A stretch of 64,000 bases of DNA, taken from positions 1 to 64,000 of the forward strand of contig CAUJIK010000063.1 in NCBI GenBank assembly GCA_963205255.1, read 5' to 3'. The notes under the pieces were generated by a model. The model was not told the origin of the DNA. It ran no database searches and was given only the letters and a program-made list of their open reading frames with translations. This stretch comes from Pseudomonadota bacterium (lineage in GTDB: Bacteria; Pseudomonadota; Gammaproteobacteria; Steroidobacterales; Steroidobacteraceae). Made by a program: the position numbers and the translations under genes. Positions 29,630 through 41,440 of the stretch are shown here, one piece after another. Numbering within the stretch: the stretch's first letter is position 1; each line of letters begins with the position of its first letter.

Positions 29630-32600
29630 CGGGCGCGATACGTTCCTTCCAGGCTTCTTCGAGCCGGCGCGCGGAGACCGGTAGGCGGGTGCGCAATTGT
29701 TGCGCGAACAGCGACACGCGCAGTTCTTCCAGCAGCCAGCGGAAGGCATCGCCGCCCGGATGCCGCGCTCCGCGCTCGGCTTTTACGCGTTCGCGGTAAC
29801 GCGCCTCGAGCGGCGCCACCTGCGCCGCGAGCTGCGCATCGCGGCGCGGATCGCGGGGCAGCTTTTCCAGGCGCTGCTCCAGCGCCTGCAGGTAGCGCGG
29901 ATATTCGCGCAGGTTTTCCCAGGGCGTGTTCAGCAGGAATCCTGCCGGCAGCAGCCATGCCAGCTGCGCGCGGATATCGGCAGCAGCGCTCGCGGGTGCG
30001 GCACCCAGTGTCGCTTCGATGCGCACCAGCCGTTCCAGCGAGGCCTGCACGCTGCGCGAGATTTCCTGCGCGATGAGGCCCAGCCCGGTGCGCTTTGCAG
30101 CCACGCGGGCCACGAAGCCCGCTTCATCACGTAGCGGTTCGAGACCATCGAGGAAGGCGGTGATCGCGATGCGGGTCAGCAGGTCGTCGCGCAGGTCGCG
30201 GCCGGGCTTCAGATCCGGATCGAGCAGCGGATGTGCGCCCAGGTTGCGGTACAGCAGCTCGCTCTGCACATTGACGGCGAGGTCACGCCGCAACGCCTTG
30301 AACTCGCGCGGCATGGCGAGCCGGATGAGCCGCGCGCTGCCGAGCGCATGGCTGGCGGCGGCCTCCTGCGGTGTGGCGAAGGCGCGCAGGCCCACGGTCT
30401 CTCCCTCATCGACCAGTGCCGGTACGCCAATCTGCTGGCGATCGCCCGCCCCGGTCTGCATCTGCCGCGGCAGGTCGCCGAATGCCCAGGTGCGCTCTCC
30501 GGTGGTGAGTTGCGACTGCCTGGCATAGTGCTGCTGCGACTCGGCGGCGTGACGGTCGCGCAGCGCGGCGAGGCTGCGGGAGCGCGCGATGACCTTGCCG
30601 GCGTCATCCAGCAGCAAAAAGTTCATGCGCAGATGTGTGGGCAGCACTTCTTCGCGGAAAGCGTCGTGCGGCACGGGCACGCCGCCGATGCGCGACAACG
30701 CGCCGGCAAGCTGCGCATGCAGCGAGCCGCGGTCGCGATCCAGCAGCGGCAGCGCGCGTTCCACGGCGTGCGGCACGGGCACGAAGTGCACGCGCAGGTT
30801 CTTGGGCAGCGCGCGCACCAGCGCGGTCACCTTCTCGTCGATGAGGCCGGGCACCAGCCATGCGAAGGGCTCCTCCGGCAACTGGTTAAGCACATGCAGC
30901 GGGATCAGCGCCGACACGCCATCGTCCTCGTGGCCGGGATCGAAGCGGTAGCGAAGCTGCACCACGAGCTGGCCGGCCGACAGGTGATCGGGGAAGCGCT
31001 GCGCGTCGAGCTCGGCGTCGCTGGCCGCGATGTCCTTCTCTGTCAGCCACAGCAGTTTCGGCTGGTCGCGTTCGGCGTCCCTGCGCCAGCGCTCGAAGGC
31101 GGCGCCGGTGGCGATGTTTTCGGGGAGGCGCGCGTCGAAGAAGGCGTAGAGCTGCTCCTCATCGCCCAGCAGGTCCACGCGCCGGCCCTTTTGCTGCAGG
31201 TATTCAGCCTCCTCGAGCAGCTTGAGGTTGTGCTCGAAGAAGGGCGCGCGTGAATCGTATTCCATGCGTACCAGCGCATGGCGGATGAACAGCTCGCGCG
31301 CGGCTTTCGGGTCGATGCGCTCGAAGGGCACATTGCGGCCCGAGGACAGCGTCAGACCGAACAGCGTTACGCGCTCGAGGATCACCGCGCGCGCGGCGCG
31401 GCGCTCCCAGTGCGGCTCATAGTGCTGGCGGCGCACCAGATGCGCGCCGGCCTGTTCCACCCAGGCCGGATCAACGCGCGCCACAGTGCGCGCATAGACC
31501 TTGGTGGTCTGCACCTGCTCGGCACTGACGATCCACGCCGGGCGGGCGCGGAACTGCCCGGAACCGGGGTGGATCGCGAGCTTCACGCCGTTGGCGCCGA
31601 GATACTCGCCCTGCTCCTTGCGCTGCGCCACCTGCGACAGCAGGCCCGTGAGCAGTGCGCGATGGATAGCGTCGTATTGCCCGGGCTGGGTGTTGAGCGT
31701 GAAGGCCAGCTCGCCTTTGGCCACTTCCGTCAGCTGGCCGTGCACATCGTGCCATTCCGAAAGCCGCAGCCAGGAGAGGTAGTTCTCCTTGCACCAGGCG
31801 CGCAGCTTCGCCCGCGAAAGTTTCTCGCGCTGCTCCGCATAGGCACGCCACAGTTTCACCAGCGACAGGAAATCCGAATGCTCATCGCGCAGCGGTGCGT
31901 GCTTCTGGTCGGCCTGGGTCTGTTTGTCGGGCGGGCGCTCACGCGGATCGGGCACCGACAGCGCGGCGGCGATGATGGCCACTTCCTCAAGGCATTTTTC
32001 GTCGTTGCCGGCCACCAGGATGCGCCCAAGGCGAGGGTCCAGCGGCAGGCGCGCCAGCTTGCGGCCCATGTCGGTGAGGCCGCCCTCCGTCGTCAGCGCG
32101 CCCAGCTCGCGCAGCGTGCGCTGGCCGTCGCGCACATAGCGGCCATCTGGTGGCTCGACGAAGGGGAAGGCTTCGATGTCGCCGAGCTTCAGCGCCTGCA
32201 TCTGCAGGATCACGGCAGCGAGGTTGGTACGCTGGATCTCGGGCTCGGTGAACTCAGGCCGCGCGAGGAAATCCTCTTCCGAATACAGCCGGATCGCGAT
32301 GCCCGGCCCCACACGCCCACAGCGGCCGGAGCGCTGATTGGCCGAGGCACGCGAGATTTTCTCGATGGGCAGGCGTTGCAGGCGGCTGCGATGACTGTAG
32401 CGGCTGATGCGCGCCACGCCGGTATCGATCACGGCGCGGATGCCGGGCACGGTCAGTGAAGTTTCGGCCACGTTGGTGGCGAGCACGATGCGCCGGCGCC
32501 CCGACGGGCGGAACACGCGCTGCTGTTCTTCCTGCGCCAGGCGCGAATACAGCGGCAGGATTTCGCAGCCCTGCGGATGATGCTTGCGCAGTGACTCGGC

Positions 32601-33515
32601 GGTCTCGCGGATCTCGCGTTCGCCGGAGAGGAACACCAGGATGTCGCCGCTCTGGTCGCGCCACAGCTCGTCCACGGCGGCAAGGATGGCGTCCTGCTCC
32701 ACCGTCGCCGTTTCATCGCCTTCTTCGTCAGGCTCGACGCTGCGGTAGCGGATCTCCACCGGATAGCTGCGGCCGGCGACATTGACCACGGGTGCATCGT
32801 TGAAGTGTTTCGAGAACCGCTCGGTATCGATGGTGGCCGAAGTGATCACCACCTTGAGATCGGGCCGGCGCGGCAGCAGCCATTTGAGGTAGCCGAGCAG
32901 GAAATCGATGTTCAGTGAGCGCTCATGCGCCTCGTCGACGATCAGCGTGTCGTAGGCGTCGAGGAAGCGATCCGCCTGGGTTTCGGCCAGCAGGATGCCG
33001 TCGGTCATGAGCTTGATGAGGCCCTCGGGACGGCTGCGATCCTGGAAGCGCAGCTTGTAGCCCACGAGCTGCCCCAGCGGCACCTGCAATTCCTCGGCGA
33101 TGCGCGCCGCCACGCTGCGTGCGGCAATACGGCGCGGCTGCGTGTGGCCGATGATGCCGGCGATGCCGCGACCGGCTTCGAGGCAGATCTTCGGGAGCTG
33201 CGTGGTCTTGCCGGAGCCTGTGTCGCCGGCGACGATGACGACCGGATGCTGCTCGATGGCGCGGCGGATGAGTTCGCGGTGTGCGGAGACCGGCAGCTCC
33301 TCTGGATAGGAGATGCGTGGAACGCTGGCGGCGCGCGCCGCGCGCGCTGCCACGGAAGCCTCGATGCGCTGCGCCAGCTGGGCCTCGGCCTCCGCCACAT
33401 CCTGCCCCTTGAGCCGCTGACCATTCAGGCGGTCGCGCTCGCGGCGCAGGCGGAACTGGTCACGCCTCATGCAGGCAGCTAAAGGGTCCATGGGGGTGGG
33501 AGCAGGGGCGTTCAT
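29625..33515 (-). CDS. hrpA: ATP-dependent RNA helicase HrpA
   Basis: Large DEAH-box RNA helicase of about 1296 residues, close to E. coli HrpA (1300). Walker A is GDTGSGKTTQLP, motif II DEAH, and motif VI QRSGRCGRVGPG. After the helicase core come the HA2/OB regions and the long C-terminal DUF3418 domain specific to HrpA. It acts on structured RNA and rescues collided ribosomes in E. coli. Start set at the ATG giving MNAPAPTPM; a start nine codons upstream is possible. Confidence 0.95.
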   Translation of the reverse strand: MNAPAPTPMDPLAACMRRDQFRLRRERDRLNGQRLKGQDVAEAEAQLAQRIEASVAARAARAASVPRISYPEELPVSAHRELIRRAIEQHPVVIVAGDTGSGKTTQLPKICLEAGRGIAGIIGHTQPRRIAARSVAARIAEELQVPLGQLVGYKLRFQDRSRPEGLIKLMTDGILLAETQADRFLDAYDTLIVDEAHERSLNIDFLLGYLKWLLPRRPDLKVVITSATIDTERFSKHFNDAPVVNVAGRSYPVEIRYRSVEPDEEGDETATVEQDAILAAVDELWRDQSGDILVFLSGEREIRETAESLRKHHPQGCEILPLYSRLAQEEQQRVFRPSGRRRIVLATNVAETSLTVPGIRAVIDTGVARISRYSHRSRLQRLPIEKISRASANQRSGRCGRVGPGIAIRLYSEEDFLARPEFTEPEIQRTNLAAVILQMQALKLGDIEAFPFVEPPDGRYVRDGQRTLRELGALTTEGGLTDMGRKLARLPLDPRLGRILVAGNDEKCLEEVAIIAAALSVPDPRERPPDKQTQADQKHAPLRDEHSDFLSLVKLWRAYAEQREKLSRAKLRAWCKENYLSWLRLSEWHDVHGQLTEVAKGELAFTLNTQPGQYDAIHRALLTGLLSQVAQRKEQGEYLGANGVKLAIHPGSGQFRARPAWIVSAEQVQTTKVYARTVARVDPAWVEQAGAHLVRRQHYEPHWERRAARAVILERVTLFGLTLSSGRNVPFERIDPKAARELFIRHALVRMEYDSRAPFFEHNLKLLEEAEYLQQKGRRVDLLGDEEQLYAFFDARLPENIATGAAFERWRRDAERDQPKLLWLTEKDIAASDAELDAQRFPDHLSAGQLVVQLRYRFDPGHEDDGVSALIPLHVLNQLPEEPFAWLVPGLIDEKVTALVRALPKNLRVHFVPVPHAVERALPLLDRDRGSLHAQLAGALSRIGGVPVPHDAFREEVLPTHLRMNFLLLDDAGKVIARSRSLAALRDRHAAESQQHYARQSQLTTGERTWAFGDLPRQMQTGAGDRQQIGVPALVDEGETVGLRAFATPQEAAASHALGSARLIRLAMPREFKALRRDLAVNVQSELLYRNLGAHPLLDPDLKPGRDLRDDLLTRIAITAFLDGLEPLRDEAGFVARVAAKRTGLGLIAQEISRSVQASLERLVRIEATLGAAPASAAADIRAQLAWLLPAGFLLNTPWENLREYPRYLQALEQRLEKLPRDPRRDAQLAAQVAPLEARYRERVKAERGARHPGGDAFRWLLEELRVSLFAQQLRTRLPVSARRLEEAWKERIAPV

Positions 33516-33637
33516 GGCGGAGGCACGTTGGCGCAGGGCCAACTGGCAAGTTTACCGGGGAACGATACCCGAAGACTTGGTCCCTGAGTCAGGCCGCGCG
33601 ACGAAGTGGTATCGGCTCAGGCGAGCTATTGGCCGCA

Positions 33638-34285
33638 TCAATCACGATCTGGTGCGCCCAGTGGAAAGAAGGCGCGATAGGGGCGCGCCTCGTCTACGGC
33701 GCGGGCCACTGACGGACGATCGAGCAATCGAGTGCGATAGCTCTTGAGCGTGCCGGAGGGAATTGGATGCACCCAATCGGCATAGAACAGAGCTGGCGCG
33801 GCCGCACAATCAGCGATGCTGAAGCTGTACCCGTTCGCCCAGCCGGCACCGGGTCGCCTGGACAGCCAGGCATACGACTTGTCCAGCTTTGCCTTGAACT
33901 CTGCTACTCGGCCCTGGTCCTGCTGACCCTTCGGGCGCAGCGCTTCGCCAACGATATGCTGCATCGGGACTGACACATACGAGTCGAACACGTAAGCCAG
34001 CATGCGGGCATCGAGCGCGGCGTCGCGGTCGTCTGGAATCATGGGCGTAGCGCTTCCGAATCGGTCGAGGTACTCAATGACCGAATTGGATTGTGTGACC
34101 TGGCGGTCGCCATCGACAAGGGCCGGAAACTGTCCGGTAGGCGACAGCTCGGACATGCGAGCCAGATTTTCGGGATGATCGGAATCAACCATGCAGAACT
34201 CGAACGACACATCCCGCTCATATGCAGCGATGAGAGCTTTCCAGGTAAAGGAGGAAAAGGGATGACCGTAAATCCTGATTCCCAC
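33638..34285 (-). CDS. Glutathione S-transferase family protein
   Basis: A cytosolic GST-like protein of 215 residues: thioredoxin-fold N-terminal domain (about 1-80; [20 protein letters not shown], then [10 protein letters not shown] and QSNSVIEYL) and helical C-terminal domain. The substrate is unknown. The start is taken as GTG at 34285, because a perfect AGGAGG lies seven bases upstream; the ATG 42 bases further upstream has no ribosome site. It is divergent from rluE. Confidence 0.88.
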   Translation of the reverse strand: MGIRIYGHPFSSFTWKALIAAYERDVSFEFCMVDSDHPENLARMSELSPTGQFPALVDGDRQVTQSNSVIEYLDRFGSATPMIPDDRDAALDARMLAYVFDSYVSVPMQHIVGEALRPKGQQDQGRVAEFKAKLDKSYAWLSRRPGAGWANGYSFSIADCAAAPALFYADWVHPIPSGTLKSYRTRLLDRPSVARAVDEARPYRAFFPLGAPDRD

Positions 34286-34359
34286 GCTCAGCCCTCCTCT
34301 TGACGCGAACACCGGGTTCCGGAGCATATTCGATAGTGACCGCTCCAGGAGGCGCCACT

Positions 34360-34920
34360 TTGCTCATTGTCTTCAACAAGCCTTTCGGCGTGATCTGCAA
34401 GTTCAGCCCCGAGCCCGGCGGTCGGCCGACTCTGGCCGATTTCATCGATGTGCCCGATGTCTATCCCGCGGGTCGCCTTGATACCGACAGCGAAGGTCTG
34501 CTGCTGCTCACCGATGACGGCGCGCTGCAAGCACGCATAGCAAGTCCGCGACACAAGCTGGGCAAAGTCTATTGGGCGCAGGTGGAGAACATCCCTACAG
34601 AAGATGCATTGCGGGCCCTGCGGGAGGGCGTGGATCTGGGCGACTTCCGCACGCTGCCCGCGGGTGCGCGGCGTATCGATGAACCGGCGGGCCTGTGGCC
34701 GCGCGATCCACCCATCCGCCACCGCGCGAAGATTCCCACCGCATGGATCGAGATCACGCTGCGCGAAGGCAAGAACCGCCAGGTTCGGCGCATGACGGCC
34801 AGGGTGGGCTTCCCCACACTGCGATTGGTGCGGGCCGCCGTCGGGCGCATAACAGTCGACGGGTTGCCGCCGGGCCAGTGGCGCGAGATCGACGCCGGCG
34901 CGCCGTGGCGCGATCCCTGA
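34360..34920 (+). CDS. rluE: 23S rRNA pseudouridine synthase RluE-like
   Basis: RsuA-family pseudouridine synthase of about 186 residues. The catalytic Asp lies in [18 protein letters not shown], and the family block [20 protein letters not shown] follows near the C-terminus. It lacks the S4 domain, as RluE does. The likely target is U2457 of 23S rRNA. The start is taken as TTG, since AGGAGG lies seven bases before it; this gives [11 protein letters not shown], the normal family beginning. Confidence 0.88.
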   Translation: MLIVFNKPFGVICKFSPEPGGRPTLADFIDVPDVYPAGRLDTDSEGLLLLTDDGALQARIASPRHKLGKVYWAQVENIPTEDALRALREGVDLGDFRTLPAGARRIDEPAGLWPRDPPIRHRAKIPTAWIEITLREGKNRQVRRMTARVGFPTLRLVRAAVGRITVDGLPPGQWREIDAGAPWRDP

Positions 34921-34932
34921 AGGAGACTGCGG

Positions 34933-35805
34933 TCAGCGTGGCGGGGAGACGCCCAGCGGCGGTGCTTGCGGATACCGCTGCAGCGAGTCGGTGATCTCGA
35001 ACCACGGCGCCTTCGAGTCCACGAAGATATGAGCCATCGGGCGCATGCCTGGGTCGGTATCCAGCCCGCTGACCGGCACCACGGCGACGCCGCGCTCGGC
35101 CGAGATGCGCGGCACGGATGCACCGCATTGCCGGCAGAACGCCACGCCGTAGTAACGCGCTTCGGGAAGCTTGTAGTCGACAACCCGCTCCTCGCCTCGC
35201 AGCCAGCGGAAATCGTCCAGCTTGCAGAACAGGTTTGCACCATGCGCTGCGCCACGCGCACGACGGCAGCGACCGCAATGGCACTGATACATCGCAACGG
35301 GGTTGGCGAAGTCGTAGGCCACTTCCCCGCACTGGCAACTGCCGGCAATGCGGCCGGGGGCCGCGTTCACGGGCGCGGGATCGGGCAATCCCGGAATATC
35401 GCCGAACTCGGGCGGGTATTTGTCGTGCTGTGACAGATCGTCGTGAATGACATACCACGGAGCCTTCGAGCCTGCGAACAGATGACCCTGCGGCCGCATG
35501 CCCGGATCACCCTCAAGCAGACCCACGGGGATGAATGCCAGGCCCATGGACGGTGCGGTGCTCGGCGCCGGGGAGCCGCAGTGACGGCAGAAGCGCCGCG
35601 GGCCGCCAGGCGCCACGGCATGCGAGTTCACTTCGTTCTCGCCAGCGAGCCAGTGCAGATCGTCGATTGCGGCCGTGGCGAAGGTGGCGAATGGCGCGCC
35701 GTGCTGCTTGCGGCAACGCGAGCAGTGGCAATGGAGCATGGCGGTGAGCGGCCCGGTGATCTCGAAGCGCAGCGTGCCGCATAAACAGGAGCCCTGGATC
35801 GACAT
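34933..35805 (-). CDS. Tandem GFA-domain protein
   Basis: A 290-residue protein made of two GFA (glutathione-dependent formaldehyde-activating enzyme-like) domains, about 1-130 and 150-285. Each repeats the zinc-binding Cys pattern: SCLCG...CHCSRCR...FCRHCG and SCQCG...CHCGRCR...FCRQCG. Single-domain members are about 130 residues, so this is an internal duplication or fusion. The reaction is not known for most members. It converges with rluE, ending 12 bases from the rluE stop. Confidence 0.88.
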   Translation of the reverse strand: MSIQGSCLCGTLRFEITGPLTAMLHCHCSRCRKQHGAPFATFATAAIDDLHWLAGENEVNSHAVAPGGPRRFCRHCGSPAPSTAPSMGLAFIPVGLLEGDPGMRPQGHLFAGSKAPWYVIHDDLSQHDKYPPEFGDIPGLPDPAPVNAAPGRIAGSCQCGEVAYDFANPVAMYQCHCGRCRRARGAAHGANLFCKLDDFRWLRGEERVVDYKLPEARYYGVAFCRQCGASVPRISAERGVAVVPVSGLDTDPGMRPMAHIFVDSKAPWFEITDSLQRYPQAPPLGVSPPR

Positions 35806-35866
35806 GAGTGGTTACCGGTGATCCGTGACCAGGCGATTCTAGCGCTGATCCTGCCCGGCCCGGCAA

Positions 35867-37420
35867 TCACCAGGGCGCGGGTTTGTAATCCTTGAGGAAC
35901 TGGCCCCAGACATGGGCGCCAGTGTTGAACCCGGAGAAGATGGGATCGACGATGCGCGCCGCGCCATCGATGATGTCCAGCGGTGGCGCGAACCCCTGCT
36001 CCGCCTTGCGCGCCGCATGCACGGCCGGATCTTCATCCGTGACCCAGCCGGTATCGACCGCGTTCATGTGGATGCCGTCGCGCACATAGTCCGGCGCGCT
36101 GGTGCGCGTCATCATGTTGAGCGCAGCCTTCGCCATGTTGGTGTGCGGGTGCTTGTCGGTCTTGGTGGTGCGATAGAACTGCCCTTCCATCGCGCTGACA
36201 TTGACGATGTGCAGGTCGCGCGCGCCGCTGCGCATCATCAGCGGCTTCAGGCGCGCATTGAGGATGTAGGGTGCGATGGCGTTCACCAGCTGCACTTCCA
36301 GCAGTTCGGGGGTTTCCACTTCGTGCAGACGCAGACGCCAGCTGTTGACGTCACGAAGGTCCACCTGCTGGCGGTCCTCGTCGTAGCGCCCGCGGGGGAA
36401 CAGCGCTTCACCTTCGAGATAGTCCTCGTCGAGATAGCGGCGCTGCGAGAGCGCGGCGCTGTGCACCAGGCCTTCGGGAAAGCCGTGTGTCTCACGCGCG
36501 ACAAGCGCTGTTCCTGTCGCGGGCTCACTGCTGGACGACAGCAGCGCACGGCACAGCGCATCATGCTGCGCCAGCGGCGCGCGCTGCTCCGCGGGCAGCG
36601 CGGCGGAACCCGTGGCCTCGCGTTCCAGCAGATGACGGAAGAAGCCTGCCGGCCGTCGCACTGTCTGGCAGGCATTGTTGAGGATGAAATCCAGACGCGG
36701 CAACTGCTCGCCCAGCCAGCGCGCGAACAGCTCGACACTGGGCGTGTGGCGCAGATCGAGGCCATGGATGTGCAGACGCTCGCACCACTGAGCGTAGTCA
36801 CCTTCCTGCGCATAGCGTGCGGCGGCATCCACGGGGAAGCGCGTGACCACCACCACCTGCGCGCCGGCGCGCAACAGCATCAATGCCGCCTGGTAGCCGA
36901 TCTTCACGCGTGCGCCGGTGACCAGTGCCACGCGGCCCGCGAGATCCGCAGTCTGCGAGCGTTTGGCGTAGTTCAGATCGCCGCACTCGTGGCACATGGA
37001 GTCGTAGTAACGATGCACTTCGGTGTAGGGCTGCTTGCAGACATAGCAGGCGCGCGGTGCATTCAGCGTCGGGCGCTCATTCATCGCGGCGACGGCAGCG
37101 CTGTCTTGAGCGACATCCTGCGGATCCGGCGGCGGCAGCCACAGCGGCGCATAGGTTTCGCTGCGGCGCTGCTGGCGCAAGCCCGACTGCTCGATGGCCT
37201 TTCGGTCCTGCTCGAGCGCCGTGCCACGCTCAGCGCGACGGAAGGCCTTCGCCATGCGGCGCAGATCCTGACGATCCGGCTTCGCGACGAGGCCGGCCAG
37301 CATCAGCAGCTCGCGGCGCTGCTCCTGCGTCAGCGTCGTGAGCAGCGCGCGATCGTCGCGAACAGCCTGCAGCACACGCAGGCAGATGGCGAGATCTTCA
37401 TCCGGGATGGCGGCCGACAT
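35867..37420 (-). CDS. SDR-family protein with N-terminal zinc ribbon
   Basis: A 517-residue protein. An N-terminal helical region (about 1-120) is followed by a CxxC...CxxC zinc ribbon (ACYVCKQPY, MCHECGDLNY). A Rossmann domain follows, with the dinucleotide motif VTGARVKIGYQAAL and LDFILNNACQTVRRP. The catalytic Ser is in VNVSAMEGQF. Where YxxxK is expected, the sequence reads TNMAKAALNMM, so Tyr is missing; a YRTTK just after the Ser may or may not substitute. It is much longer than classical SDRs (250). Function unknown. Confidence 0.8.
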   Translation of the reverse strand: MSAAIPDEDLAICLRVLQAVRDDRALLTTLTQEQRRELLMLAGLVAKPDRQDLRRMAKAFRRAERGTALEQDRKAIEQSGLRQQRRSETYAPLWLPPPDPQDVAQDSAAVAAMNERPTLNAPRACYVCKQPYTEVHRYYDSMCHECGDLNYAKRSQTADLAGRVALVTGARVKIGYQAALMLLRAGAQVVVVTRFPVDAAARYAQEGDYAQWCERLHIHGLDLRHTPSVELFARWLGEQLPRLDFILNNACQTVRRPAGFFRHLLEREATGSAALPAEQRAPLAQHDALCRALLSSSSEPATGTALVARETHGFPEGLVHSAALSQRRYLDEDYLEGEALFPRGRYDEDRQQVDLRDVNSWRLRLHEVETPELLEVQLVNAIAPYILNARLKPLMMRSGARDLHIVNVSAMEGQFYRTTKTDKHPHTNMAKAALNMMTRTSAPDYVRDGIHMNAVDTGWVTDEDPAVHAARKAEQGFAPPLDIIDGAARIVDPIFSGFNTGAHVWGQFLKDYKPAPW

Positions 37421-37438
37421 GCTGTTGTGCAACCTGCC

Positions 37439-37759
37439 TCAGGTGCTGCCGGCCACCTTGAGCCCCACGATGCCGGCAACGATGAACAGCAGACTCGCCA
37501 GCTTGAGCGCGCTCACCGATTCGCTGAACAGCATCATGCCGCAGATGGCGGCGCCCACCGCACCGATGCCCACCCATATGGCGTAGGCCGTGCCCAGCGG
37601 CAGGCTGCGCAACGCGATGCCCAGCAGCACGACACTGCCGATCATCGCCGCCACCGTGATCACGGAGGGAACGAGCCGGGTGAAGCCGTGGGTGTATTTG
37701 AGCCCGACGGCCCAGGCCACTTCGAGCAACCCGGCGACGAACAGGATCAGCCAGTTCAT
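37439..37759 (-). CDS. gdx: Guanidinium exporter (SMR family, SugE/Gdx)
   Basis: Small four-helix proton-coupled exporter of 106 residues. The first helix carries the essential Glu ([19 protein letters not shown]); this [11 protein letters not shown] block marks the Gdx/SugE branch rather than EmrE. It should export guanidinium. A guanidine-II riboswitch lies in the leader and a GAGGAG ribosome site precedes the ATG, so expression should rise with guanidine. Confidence 0.93.
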   Translation of the reverse strand: MNWLILFVAGLLEVAWAVGLKYTHGFTRLVPSVITVAAMIGSVVLLGIALRSLPLGTAYAIWVGIGAVGAAICGMMLFSESVSALKLASLLFIVAGIVGLKVAGST

Positions 37760-37774
37760 GGAACGACTCCTCGT

Positions 37775-37825
37775 TTCAGGGTCGTCCCTGAACAGACAGA
37801 TGAGCCGCCGGGGTCGTCCCCGGCG
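37775..37825 (-). promoter_or_regulatory. Guanidine-II riboswitch (mini-ykkC)
   Basis: On the minus strand two hairpins each carry the tetraloop ACGA: an 8-bp stem CGCCGGGG/CCCCGGCG at 37806-37825 and a 7-bp stem TTCAGGG/CCCTGAA at 37775-37792. Paired stems with ACGR loops in front of a ribosome site define the guanidine-II class. The second hairpin ends seven bases before the GAGGAG of the gdx gene. The element fills the gap between gyrB and gdx. Confidence 0.92.
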
Positions 37826-37833
37826 CTTGAGGA

Positions 37834-40287
<2,454 letters not shown>

Positions 40288-40347
40288 TTATTATTATAGC
40301 TGCTCTCTGGAGCTTGTGGGCACTGCACCTGTTGCGACGCAGCATGA

Positions 40348-41415
40348 TCAGTTCCGTCGGCTGACCTGCCCTTGTTCCACGTGGAACACATGCTCGGGAT
40401 CTCCGAACAATCGGAGATCGGCATCCAGCGAGGTGATGATCAGCTGGCAGTTGAGTTCGCGCACCAAAGTGACCAGGCTCCCCAGGCGCTGGGCATCCAG
40501 CTCCGCGGCGGGATCATCAAGCAGCAGGGTCGGCGGTAGTGGTTGCAGATCGCGCAGCCGCTGCAACGAGGCCAGAACCATGGCCGCGGCGACGAGCTTC
40601 TGTTGGCCTCGCGACAGCGTTTCCTTCGCGGCCTTGCCGGCGATCCGTAGTTGCACATCGGCCCGATGCGGACCCGAAGCGGTGCCGCCCCTTTCCCGGT
40701 CTCTGGCCAGTCCGGATTCCAGGATTTCTGCGAGCTCGCGGTCCGTGGCCCAGCCACGGTAGTAGCTCATCTCCACCTGCAGGCCGCAAAGTCGCGCCAC
40801 GGCTTCCGACCAGAACGGAAGCACGGATTCGAACGCCTGGGCACGCAGATGCGAGATCTCGTTGCCGTGAAGGATGAGTTCGGCATCCCAGGGACGCGGG
40901 TCCAGGTTCTGCCGAAGCGCGGCGTTGCGCTGGCGCAAGGCGCGGCTGTAACGAAGCCAGTGATCCAGGAAGGGACGTTCCACGTGGAACACTCCCCAGT
41001 CCAGCCAGCGGCGGCGCTCGCCCGGCCCACCTTCGATCAGGCGATGCACCTCGGGATCGATGGCCTCGACGAAGAAGGCAGCGGGCAGCTCGGCCAGGGA
41101 CTGGACATCCCGCCCGTCCAGCCGCGCTTTGTATGACTCATCACGGTGGTACTCGAAGCCGATGCGATGCGAAGGGCGCTCAGCCTCATCCAGCGTCTGG
41201 CCGAAGACCAGCAACTGGCTTGCACCGCGGGCGATCAGCTGTTCGGTATGCCGGGTGCGGAAGGAGCGCCCGCGGCCCAGAAGGAAGGCGGCTTCTAGCA
41301 ACGAGGTCTTGCCGGAACCGTTCTGCCCGTGGATGAGATTCAGATGGGGCGCCAGCTCCAGCAGCCCCGGCTTGAGGCAGCGAAGGCCCTCGACCTGCAG
41401 ATGCGCCAGGCTCAC
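40348..41415 (-). CDS. recF: DNA replication and repair protein RecF
   Basis: SMC-like ATPase that helps load RecA at gaps, 355 residues. Walker A is HGQNGSGKTSLLEA, the signature LSRGQQKLVAAAMVLA, and Walker B LLLDDPAAELD. It follows dnaN by 25 bases. Two copies of a short GTTCCACGTGGAAC palindrome occur within its coding region, near 40376-40390 and 40977-40991, perhaps by chance of codon use (the FHVE and FHVER peptides). Confidence 0.96.
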   Translation of the reverse strand: MSLAHLQVEGLRCLKPGLLELAPHLNLIHGQNGSGKTSLLEAAFLLGRGRSFRTRHTEQLIARGASQLLVFGQTLDEAERPSHRIGFEYHRDESYKARLDGRDVQSLAELPAAFFVEAIDPEVHRLIEGGPGERRRWLDWGVFHVERPFLDHWLRYSRALRQRNAALRQNLDPRPWDAELILHGNEISHLRAQAFESVLPFWSEAVARLCGLQVEMSYYRGWATDRELAEILESGLARDRERGGTASGPHRADVQLRIAGKAAKETLSRGQQKLVAAAMVLASLQRLRDLQPLPPTLLLDDPAAELDAQRLGSLVTLVRELNCQLIITSLDADLRLFGDPEHVFHVEQGQVSRRN

Positions 41416-41440
41416 CGGCGAGGACGTTGCCGGATGCGGC

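Noticed and set aside
40376..40991. Repeated GTTCCACGTGGAAC palindrome in recF as a regulatory site
   Set aside because: Both copies lie inside coding sequence and encode Phe-His-Val-Glu; likely coincidence of codon choice, though noted in the recF entry.
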